The notes beneath the pieces are model-generated. The model searched no databases. It saw nothing but the letters and a program-made list of their open reading frames with translations, and was not told the DNA's origin. This document shows positions 1 to 5,004 of a stretch of DNA of 5,300 bases, piece after piece. The number at the start of each line of letters is the position of its first letter. The stretch's first letter is position 1. The stretch comes from Noviherbaspirillum sp. (lineage in GTDB: Bacteria > Pseudomonadota > Gammaproteobacteria > Burkholderiales > Burkholderiaceae). Where the stretch lies: contig JAQGLQ010000025.1 in NCBI GenBank assembly GCA_028292785.1, forward strand, positions 1 to 5,300. The letters are read 5' to 3'. Made by a program: the position numbers and the translations under genes.

Positions 1-431
1 ACCAGCGCCGCGCCCTGGCGCGGCATCACGCCGCCGGCGAAGCGCAGCGGCGCCCCGGCGAATATCGGCGCAAACGACACCGGATCGGTGCCGATCAGCA
101 GGAACAGCACGCCGCGCACCAGGAAAGCGGCGCCGAGGGTGATCAGTATCAGTGTGCCGACCGGCCATTGCCGGCGCGGCTGCAAGGCGAAGCGTTCGAG
201 CGCGCAATACAGCAGCAAGGAGATGAGCACCGCGATCGGTACGCTGCCCCACAAGGGGAGGCCGGCCTGGCCCAGCAGGACCACGGCGGCCGCCGAGATC
301 GTGAAAGTTTCGCCATGCGCCAGATTCAGGATGCGCGAGGTCCGGTAGACCAGCACCAGTCCGATGCCCAGCAAGGCATAGGTCGCACCGTTCATCAGTC
401 CACTGTAGAGTCCCTGGATATACGGATTCAT
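1..431 (-). CDS. livH: Branched-chain/aromatic-acid ABC transporter permease, LivH type (partial, N-terminal 143 codons)
   Basis: This is an inner-membrane permease of the Liv (HAAT) ABC importer family, which moves branched-chain amino acids, amides or aromatic acids delivered by a periplasmic binding protein. The reading frame is open from ATG at 431 to the left edge, so the C-terminal half is missing. The protein starts MNPYIQGLYSGLMNGATYAL. Hydrophobic segments lie at about residues 11-30, 43-57, 61-78 and 92-114. The segment VYRTSRILNLAHGE (28-41) matches the conserved LivH region, usually NFAxG, after the first helix. The start is supported by AGGAG at 438-442 with a 6-base spacer. It lies downstream of the UbiD-family gene on the same strand, separated by 129 bases, so co-transcription is likely. 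livM, livG and livF would be expected beyond the left edge. The family call is firm; the transported solute is unknown. Confidence 0.9.
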   Translation of the reverse strand, partial: MNPYIQGLYSGLMNGATYALLGIGLVLVYRTSRILNLAHGETFTISAAAVVLLGQAGLPLWGSVPIAVLISLLLYCALERFALQPRRQWPVGTLILITLGAAFLVRGVLFLLIGTDPVSFAPIFAGAPLRFAGGVMPRQGAAL

Positions 432-487
432 CCGCCGCTCCTGATCCTGATGGATGTCCCGCTTGCCGGCAGCTTGGTTCTGGTCAC
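428..487 (-). CDS. Possible 19-codon leader/coupling ORF upstream of the permease gene
   Basis: A GTG at 487 opens a short frame (VTRTKLPASGTSIRIRSGG) ending in TGA at 428-430, which overlaps the permease ATG (429-431) as ATGA. It is preceded by a full AGGAGG (492-497) with a 4-base spacer and by an A-rich tract (498-511), both favourable for ribosome loading. The peptide is basic and matches no family I recognise. It could translationally couple the permease to the upstream gene, or the good AGGAGG could be chance or a relic. The permease also has its own AGGAG inside this ORF, so the small ORF is not required for its expression. The call rests only on signal quality and the overlap. Confidence 0.3.
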   Translation of the reverse strand: MTRTKLPASGTSIRIRSGG

Positions 488-511
488 TTGGCCTCCTATT
501 TTTATTTTTTT

Positions 512-535
512 CCGGCGGGCGCGGCGCGCCGCCGG
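512..535. repeat. GC-rich inverted repeat in the decarboxylase-permease gap
   Basis: CCGGCGG (512-518) and CCGCCGG (529-535) form a 7-bp perfect stem with a 10-base GC-only loop. A T-rich stretch (499-511) lies on its left. In minus-strand RNA the hairpin is therefore followed by A residues, not U residues, and in plus-strand RNA the U tract precedes the stem. It does not meet the rule for an intrinsic terminator in either direction. It may instead be an mRNA stabiliser or processing hairpin after the decarboxylase stop, which would let the permease message be expressed at a different level. Confidence 0.45.
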
Positions 536-560
536 ATATGCAGTGTGCTGCGAATCGCGT

Positions 561-2093
561 CTATGCGCGCTTCAAGGCGTAGCGTCCGTCCGGCGCACGC
601 CCGAGCCCTATGGAGGTGCGCACTTCGTCGAGCGCGATCAGCACGTCGCGTCCGTCGCGGCTGCCGCTCGCCTCCATCAGTTCCAGGAAGCTCTTGGGTC
701 CGCTTTCCAGCGCCGCGCGTACCGACTCGTCGCGCAGCGGTCCCATCTGCGGCACTTCGGGCACGCAGAATTCATTCTCGTGGCGGCGGCCGAATGGCAG
801 CGTGAGATCGAAGCCGGCCTTGCCGCCGGTGCGCGCGCCGTTGAGGGATGGATCGAGCGGCATCGCGCGATAGCCGCTGTTGACGACCAGGTCGCGGTTC
901 GCCTGGAATCGCGTGGCGAAGGCCCATTCCATCTGCTCATCGGAATAGATATCGATGTCGTCGTCGACCACGAACACATGCTTGACGTCGGCAGTGGAAC
1001 CGAGGATGGCGGAAATCGCATTCATCGCTTCGCCGGGATAGCGCTGGCGCAGCGAGACGCGGATATTGAACATGCCGCCGCAGGACGGGGAGCAGTAGAT
1101 CGCCACCGGATCGCGCACGGCATTCTCGAGCGCCGCCCAGGCGGTGGCTTCGGTGCGCAGCGCGCACAGCTGGGCGGTGTCGGTGCGGCCGAGCAGGCGG
1201 CCGCCGATGGTCGCGGTCTGGAACAGGGCATCGCGGCGCATCGTGATCGCCGTGAGGTGGAACACCGGATTGGTTTTCACCATGCCGTTATAGCCGAGGA
1301 ATTCGCCGAACGGACCCTCATCATCGATCCATCCGCGCTCGTCGAGATAGCCTTCCAGCACCACTTCGGCGTCGGCCGGCACCATGGCATCGATGGTCTT
1401 GCAGCGCACCAGCGGCACGGGCGATCCGCGCATCGCGCCCATCAGCGCGACCTCGTCGTCCACCGGCGACATGCAGACCGCGGCGAAGCAGTCCGTGGGG
1501 TGGGAGCCGACCACAAAGGCGATCGGCATCTTCTTCTTTTCCTGCACATAGGTCGCGAACAGCGCCCTCAGATCGCTCGGCGCGATGAGATCGATGCCGG
1601 CTTCTTTCCTGCCGCGCAGCATCATCCGCCGGTATCCGACATTGCGCCGCTTCTTGTCGGCGCTCTCGGTGATGTCGATGCTCGCCGAGATATAGGGCGC
1701 TCCATCCTTTGCATGCTGCAGATGCACCGGCAGGCGGGTGAAGTCGGCATCGTCGCCGGTCAACACGATTTCATGCACCGGCGCCTGTTCGCTGCTGACC
1801 TCGCGCGGAGGAATCGGCTTTTTCAGCCGCGCCATGACCTCCTTGAGCAGATCGGCTTCACTGACACCGAATGCCAGGGCGAGCCTGCGCCGGCCGCCCA
1901 TGACGTTCCCCACGAGTTCGATGTTGCCGCCGGGTTTGCGGAACAGGGCCGCCTTCCGGTTGGAATCCAGATACTGGCTGATGTCGATAAGATCGAGCGC
2001 TTCGTCATGCGTATCGAGTTCACCCTCTTCCGCCAGAAGATCCACGAATTTGCGTAGGCGAAACTGGTCGGTCACTTTTGGATTCTCGATCAA
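561..2093 (-). CDS. UbiD-family prenylated-FMN-dependent (de)carboxylase
   Basis: This 510-residue protein has the full length and fold-wide motifs of UbiD enzymes, which use prenylated FMN made by a UbiX-type flavin prenyltransferase to decarboxylate aromatic or alpha,beta-unsaturated acids reversibly in the cytoplasm. The catalytic Arg-Glu-Glu set is visible: R156 in NVGYRR (151-156), and E259 and E264 in EGPFGEFLGY (259-268). N151 and E214 line up with two of the usual metal/cofactor-phosphate ligands. The third, normally His, falls in APSDLRA (171-177), which lacks His. Other family segments are VPADAE (238-243), NPVFHLTAIT (275-284) and DPSLNGAR (414-421). The start is TTG at 2093, with GGAG at 2100-2103 six bases upstream and an in-frame stop eight codons upstream (at the codon starting 2114). 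GTG at 2075, giving VTDQFRLRKF, is an alternative. It is not likely to be the ubiquinone-pathway UbiD, given its catabolic and transport neighbours. The substrate is unknown, and no ubiX homologue is in the window. Confidence 0.9.
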   Translation of the reverse strand: MIENPKVTDQFRLRKFVDLLAEEGELDTHDEALDLIDISQYLDSNRKAALFRKPGGNIELVGNVMGGRRRLALAFGVSEADLLKEVMARLKKPIPPREVSSEQAPVHEIVLTGDDADFTRLPVHLQHAKDGAPYISASIDITESADKKRRNVGYRRMMLRGRKEAGIDLIAPSDLRALFATYVQEKKKMPIAFVVGSHPTDCFAAVCMSPVDDEVALMGAMRGSPVPLVRCKTIDAMVPADAEVVLEGYLDERGWIDDEGPFGEFLGYNGMVKTNPVFHLTAITMRRDALFQTATIGGRLLGRTDTAQLCALRTEATAWAALENAVRDPVAIYCSPSCGGMFNIRVSLRQRYPGEAMNAISAILGSTADVKHVFVVDDDIDIYSDEQMEWAFATRFQANRDLVVNSGYRAMPLDPSLNGARTGGKAGFDLTLPFGRRHENEFCVPEVPQMGPLRDESVRAALESGPKSFLELMEASGSRDGRDVLIALDEVRTSIGLGRAPDGRYALKRA

Positions 2094-2127
2094 GGCTGTC
2101 TCCGTGTCGTTTTAATGTAATGAGGTC

Positions 2128-2146
2128 GGACAGAAAAATGCTGTCC
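2128..2146 (-). other. Small hairpin in the decarboxylase leader
   Basis: GGACAG (2128-2133) and CTGTCC (2141-2146) form a 6-bp inverted repeat with a 7-base loop. It lies in the predicted leader of about 116 bases between the minus-strand promoter and the TTG start. No regulatory class is recognisable, and it may be fortuitous. Confidence 0.25.
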
Positions 2147-2215
2147 CGCGCAATCGGTTCGGCCGCTCTTATCCAGAAGCGTTTGCCTTGAGCCAACTGG
2201 CAGCAATGGATGGTA

Positions 2216-2244
2216 ATTAAATGATGATCCAATAACGGTGTCAA
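2216..2244 (-). promoter_or_regulatory. Sigma-70 type promoter for the decarboxylase-permease unit
   Basis: Read on the minus strand, the -35 box is a perfect TTGACA (2244 down to 2239). A 17-base spacer follows, then the -10 box TTTAAT (2221 down to 2216), which matches TATAAT at five of six positions. The predicted start of transcription is near 2209, leaving a leader of about 116 bases before the TTG start. It mirrors the plus-strand promoter around position 2295. Confidence 0.75.
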
Positions 2245-2250
2245 GAAATA

Positions 2251-2262
2251 TTATGCTTTGCA
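2251..2262. promoter_or_regulatory. Left copy of a mirrored promoter-proximal element (TTATGCTTTGCA)
   Basis: The element contains the small dyad TGC-TTT-GCA (2254-2262, centre 2258). Its inverted partner at 2328-2339 matches at 11 of 12 positions. It sits 6 bases from the minus-strand -35 box, centred near -49. In LysR-regulated promoters the activation-binding site falls close to this place. That role is inferred; the inverted pairing is seen directly. Confidence 0.5.
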
Positions 2263-2293
2263 TGATCATATTACGCAATTCGTAATATGATCA
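2263..2293. promoter_or_regulatory. Operator-like perfect dyad O1 (13-bp arms, 5-base spacer)
   Basis: TGATCATATTACG (2263-2275) is repeated exactly as its reverse complement CGTAATATGATCA (2281-2293), separated by CAATT. The core TTAC-N7-GTAA contains the T-N11-A pattern of LysR-type recognition boxes and resembles the ATAC-N7-GTAT boxes of BenM/CatM-type regulators. Its centre (2278) is about 69 bases upstream of the predicted minus-strand transcription start, the usual place for a LysR recognition site. A TetR or MarR dimer could also bind a dyad like this. With AT-rich arms it could extrude a cruciform, but it lacks a U tract and is upstream of both transcripts, so it is not a terminator. 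Confidence 0.75.
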
Positions 2294-2304
2294 GCGAGGA
2301 ACAT

Positions 2305-2319
2305 TTACGTTATCCGTAA
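2305..2319. promoter_or_regulatory. Operator-like dyad O2 (TTACG-N5-CGTAA)
   Basis: This second, weaker dyad has the same core and spacing as O1, with spacer TTATC. The outer flanks are less symmetric. Its centre (2312) lies 34 bases from that of O1 and about 68 bases upstream of the plus-strand transcription start. Identical core, identical spacing and mirrored position indicate that the same protein binds both sites. Confidence 0.65.
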
Positions 2320-2327
2320 TAACATAT

Positions 2328-2339
2328 TGCACAGCATAA
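2328..2339. promoter_or_regulatory. Right copy of the mirrored promoter-proximal element (TGCACAGCATAA)
   Basis: This is the inverted partner of 2251-2262, with the dyad TGC-ACA-GCA centred at 2332. It lies 5 bases before the plus-strand -35 box and is centred near -48. Its centre is 20 bases from that of O2, the same distance as its partner is from O1. This puts the outer and inner sites of each pair on the same face of the helix. Confidence 0.5.
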
Positions 2340-2344
2340 TTTCC

Positions 2345-2373
2345 TTGACAAACATAGAACAGCACCTTCTAAT
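2345..2373 (+). promoter_or_regulatory. Sigma-70 type promoter for the solute-binding protein gene
   Basis: A perfect TTGACA (2345-2350), a 17-base spacer and TCTAAT (2368-2373, five of six matches to TATAAT) form a near-consensus promoter. Transcription should start near 2380, giving a leader of about 124 bases. Such a strong promoter could be active without help, so the upstream dyads may repress, activate or both. Confidence 0.8.
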
Positions 2374-2459
2374 AAACTGTGATCAAGCACGCCGGTGATC
2401 CGAACAGCAATCCCCTGCGACAGAGATACGAGATCACCCGGCTCCGCTACGCAGAAAAG

Positions 2460-2475
2460 CGGGCAGCCATGCCCG
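2460..2475 (+). other. Leader hairpin just upstream of the binding-protein ribosome site
   Basis: CGGGCA (2460-2465) pairs with TGCCCG (2470-2475) across the 4-base loop GCCA. The stem ends about 18 bases before the AGGAGG. It could stabilise the message or keep the ribosome site open. No known riboswitch fold is recognisable in the 2380-2503 leader. Confidence 0.3.
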
Positions 2476-2493
2476 ACGAGGACACAAAAACCA

Positions 2494-2499
2494 AGGAGG
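2494..2499 (+). promoter_or_regulatory. Ribosome binding site fixing the start of the binding-protein gene
   Basis: AGGAGG lies within AAGGAGGA (2493-2500), four bases before the ATG at 2504. This strong site, followed directly by a signal-peptide sequence, settles the start codon. Confidence 0.85.
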
Positions 2500-2503
2500 A
2501 GAC

Positions 2504-3646
2504 ATGCAACTGAAATCCGTGTTTTATACCGCCGTCAAGACAGCCGTCATCGCCCTGCCCGGCATGGCGTATGCACAGCAGGGAGGCCCCCTGATCATCG
2601 GCGAAATCGCACCCTTGTCCGGGCCGGCGGCGACCGTCGGCGCCCGCCTGAACCAGGTCGCGAAGATGTGGGCCGAGGATGTCAACAAGCGCGGCGGCAT
2701 CAATGGCCGCAAGGTCGAGCTCATCACCTGCAATGACGAGGGCCGGCCGGAAAAGGCGGTGACCTGCGCCCGCGATCTGATCGCAAAGGGCAGCGTATTG
2801 CTGGTGAACGACTCGCTCACCGCGAGCATCCGCGCCACCATGCCGATCGTGGAAAACGGCCCGATCATGATCGTGCCTTCGCCGAACATCACGCCGGCGG
2901 CCGGCTCCAATGTATTCCAGGTGAGCCCGTCGGACACCCATGTCACGCAGTCGGTGGCGAGCTTCCTGAAAGCCAACAACATCAAGCGCCTTGGCATGGT
3001 GGCCGCCACCGATTCCAGCGGCGAAGTGGGCATCTCCAACGCCAACGCCGTGTTTCCGCCGGCCGGCATCGAACTGAAGACCGCGCGCATCGATCTGCGT
3101 TCGACCGATGCCTCCAGCCAGCTGGCCGCGGTGGCGAGCGAAGATACCAAAGTCATCTATTCGTCCTACTCCGGTGCCGGGGCCGCGACTGTGGTGAAGA
3201 GCTATTACAACCTCGGTCTGAAGCAACCGCTGATCATCAGTTACGCCAACCTGAGCGCCGCCTTCGTCGGCGTGGTGAAAGACATGCTGCCTCCGCGCCT
3301 GCTGGGCACCAGTATCTCCGCGCTGGTGCCGGATGTGATGACGGATGCCGCCGCGAAGCAGCGCGCGACCGCGTTCGCCAAGGCCTACCAGGATCGATAC
3401 GGCGAACGGGTGGACATGATCAACCTGCTCGGCAAGCTGAACATGGATACCGTGGACGCCATCCTGCGCAATGTGAAAAATCCGTCGGACCCGAAGGCGG
3501 TCAAGGATTATTTGCAGAGCAACCCGGTCCCCAGCGTGCATACGATTCGCTTTTCGAAGACCAGCAATGTGGGGTTGACCGATGCGGATATGATAATCGC
3601 CGAGCTGAAGAATGGGGTTTGGGTGAAGGCTGATGGGGTGAAGTAG
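2504..3646 (+). CDS. Liv-type ABC transporter periplasmic solute-binding protein
   Basis: This 380-residue protein belongs to the LivJ-like type I periplasmic binding proteins that deliver branched-chain amino acids, amides or aromatic acids to LivHM permeases. Residues 1-24 form a signal peptide with a basic N-terminus, a hydrophobic core and the cleavage site AYA-QQ. The mature protein opens with the family pattern PLIIGEIAPLSGPAATVGA (29-47). The segment WAEDVNKRGGINGRKVEL (56-73) follows, also typical of this fold, and a possible disulphide joins C76 and C88. A second-lobe segment AAVASEDTKVIYSSYSGAG (208-226) is typical. The length is normal and no lipobox is present, so it should be soluble in the periplasm. 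It is transcribed divergently from the decarboxylase and permease, and the shared control region implies joint regulation. The related permease at the left edge is its probable partner. The ligand cannot be named; the neighbouring decarboxylase makes an aromatic or unsaturated acid more likely than leucine. Confidence 0.9.
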   Translation: MQLKSVFYTAVKTAVIALPGMAYAQQGGPLIIGEIAPLSGPAATVGARLNQVAKMWAEDVNKRGGINGRKVELITCNDEGRPEKAVTCARDLIAKGSVLLVNDSLTASIRATMPIVENGPIMIVPSPNITPAAGSNVFQVSPSDTHVTQSVASFLKANNIKRLGMVAATDSSGEVGISNANAVFPPAGIELKTARIDLRSTDASSQLAAVASEDTKVIYSSYSGAGAATVVKSYYNLGLKQPLIISYANLSAAFVGVVKDMLPPRLLGTSISALVPDVMTDAAAKQRATAFAKAYQDRYGERVDMINLLGKLNMDTVDAILRNVKNPSDPKAVKDYLQSNPVPSVHTIRFSKTSNVGLTDADMIIAELKNGVWVKADGVK

Positions 3647-3653
3647 TCTTGCA

Positions 3654-3680
3654 GCTCCTTCCCCGCCACGGGGAAGGAGC
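3654..3680. terminator. Strong hairpin between convergent genes, probable bidirectional terminator
   Basis: GCTCCTTCCCC (3654-3664) and GGGGAAGGAGC (3670-3680) form an 11-bp perfect stem with the 5-base loop GCCAC. It fills most of the 53-base gap between the stops of the convergent binding-protein and fumarylacetoacetase genes. No run of T follows it on either strand, so it is not a textbook intrinsic terminator. It may act as a transcript-end stabiliser, or be one copy of a dispersed REP-like repeat. Confidence 0.6.
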
Positions 3681-3699
3681 GTTCTCAGGCAAGCGGGGC

Positions 3700-5004
3700 T
3701 TACCTCTCTCGCGGCAAGCTACCCGGCACGGCAACCGCCGGCATCACCTTCCCCACGCAAGGCCCAAACCCGATCCGATATCCGTCCCCCTGGCACCACC
3801 CCGCCAGCACCAGCTCATCCCCATCCTCGATAAAGCTGCGCGTGCCGCCCGCCTTCAAGGGAATAGGATTCTTCCCGCCCCATGACAGCTCCAGCATGGA
3901 GCCGAACGAATCAGGCGTCGGCCCGCTGATCGTGCCCGAACCCATCAGATCGCCCACCCGGGTGTTGCAGCCTGCTACGGTGTGGTGCGCGAGCTGCTGC
4001 GCCATGGTCCAGTACATGTACTTGAAGTTTGTGCGCGAGAGCGTGGTCGCTTCGCCGGCGCCCTCGGGGCGCAGGCGCGCCTCCAGCTGGATGTCGAATG
4101 CGTGATCGCCGCGGTGCCGCAGATAAGGCAGCGGCTCCGGCGACTGTTCGCGCTGCCTGGTGCGGAACGGTTCGAGCGCATCCATGGTGACGATCCATGG
4201 AGAAATCGTGGTCGCGAAAGTCTTGGCATTGAAGGGGCCGAGCGGCACGTACTCCCATGCCTGATGATCGCGCGCGCTCCAGTCGTTGAGTAGCACCATG
4301 CCGAAGATGTGATCCTCCGCCTGTTCGCATGCGATCGGCTCGCCGAGCGCATTGCCCTTGCCGATGATGAAACCGGTCTCCAGTTCGATATCCAGCCTGC
4401 GCGACGGACCGAAAACCGGACGCTCCTGGTCGGGCAGCTTGATCTGTCCGTTGGGCCGGCGCACCGGCGTTCCGCTGACGACCACCGATGACGCGCGTCC
4501 GTTATAGCCGATCGGCATCTCCAGCCAGTTCGGCATCAGCGCGTTCTCGGGATTGCGGAACATGGAGCCGACGTTGGTCGCATGTTCCTTCGACGAATAG
4601 AAATCCGTATAGCCGCCGATCTCCACCGGCAGATGCAGCGTGGCGCCGGCCATGGGAACGAGCGCGCGGCCGCGCAGGCCCGCATCGTCGCGCAGCGTCG
4701 GATCATCGGCTGACAGCAGGTCGGTGATGCGCGCCCGGACCGCGCGCCAGACAGGCCGGCCAAGCGCGATGAAGGCATTCAGCGATGCGCCGTCAAACAC
4801 GGGCGCGGCCGCGCCCTCCGGCTTGAGCAAGCCTTCCGCTTCAAGCACCGACAGATCGAGGATCATGTCGCCGATCGCGACGCCGGCGCGCGGCCGGTTG
4901 CTGCGCGCGTCCGAGAAAATCCCGTACGGCAGGTTTTGGATGGGGAATTCGCATTCCGCCCGGTTGGCGCTTTGCAGCCAGCTTTTCAGTCTTGCATCAG
5001 TCAT
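3700..5004 (-). CDS. fahA: Fumarylacetoacetase (fumarylacetoacetate hydrolase, EC 3.7.1.2)
   Basis: This enzyme hydrolyses 4-fumarylacetoacetate to fumarate and acetoacetate, the last step of the homogentisate branch of tyrosine/phenylalanine breakdown, in the cytoplasm. The 434-residue protein has an N-terminal FAH domain and a C-terminal hydrolase domain. Comparison with the mouse enzyme shows a constant offset of 8 residues. The metal ligands are D134 (YTDFYSS), E207 and E209 (LDIELE) and D241 (NDWSARD). H141 in SSKEHA is the catalytic histidine. R245, Q248, K261, T358 and E372 (SMLELSW) match other active-site residues. The C-terminal block [11 protein letters not shown] (404-414) is strongly conserved. 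The ATG at 5004 overlaps the upstream stop as ATGA, so translation is probably coupled; the Shine-Dalgarno match is weak. No key residue is missing. No maleylacetoacetate isomerase gene follows, because the next gene is convergent. Confidence 0.96.
   Translation of the reverse strand: MTDARLKSWLQSANRAECEFPIQNLPYGIFSDARSNRPRAGVAIGDMILDLSVLEAEGLLKPEGAAAPVFDGASLNAFIALGRPVWRAVRARITDLLSADDPTLRDDAGLRGRALVPMAGATLHLPVEIGGYTDFYSSKEHATNVGSMFRNPENALMPNWLEMPIGYNGRASSVVVSGTPVRRPNGQIKLPDQERPVFGPSRRLDIELETGFIIGKGNALGEPIACEQAEDHIFGMVLLNDWSARDHQAWEYVPLGPFNAKTFATTISPWIVTMDALEPFRTRQREQSPEPLPYLRHRGDHAFDIQLEARLRPEGAGEATTLSRTNFKYMYWTMAQQLAHHTVAGCNTRVGDLMGSGTISGPTPDSFGSMLELSWGGKNPIPLKAGGTRSFIEDGDELVLAGWCQGDGYRIGFGPCVGKVMPAVAVPGSLPRER

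Noticed and set aside
168..2057. Very long open frame (629 codons) on the plus strand
   Set aside because: It is antisense to the UbiD-family gene and the permease. Its product is a low-complexity, His/Arg/Ala-rich sequence with no family motif, as expected from the opposite strand of a GC-rich gene.
2263..2293. Perfect inverted repeat read as an intrinsic terminator or a mobile-element end
   Set aside because: It lies upstream of both promoters, lacks a U tract, and has no transposase or target-site duplication nearby. The repeated core at 2305-2319 points to an operator.
2378..2400. CRP-like half site TGTGATC near the plus-strand transcription start
   Set aside because: Only one half matches TGTGA; the position where TCACA should stand does not fit.
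2469..2513. 14-codon upstream ORF (MPDEDTKTKEETCN) ending just inside the binding-protein gene
   Set aside because: There is no convincing Shine-Dalgarno before its ATG, and the ATG lies partly in the 2460-2475 hairpin. It is probably chance.
2395..2736. Plus-strand open frame of 113 codons beginning in the binding-protein leader
   Set aside because: It has no ribosome site at its ATG, and its product is Arg-rich and out of frame with the clearly coding gene that starts at 2504.
2524..3156. Second minus-strand open frame (210 codons) inside the binding-protein gene
   Set aside because: It is a reverse-complement shadow with no ribosome site, and it lacks any family pattern.
2447..3541. Open frame of 364 codons on the minus strand
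   Set aside because: It is antisense to the solute-binding protein gene, with a His/Gly/Arg-rich product and no recognisable domain. The sense gene has a signal peptide, a ribosome site and a promoter.
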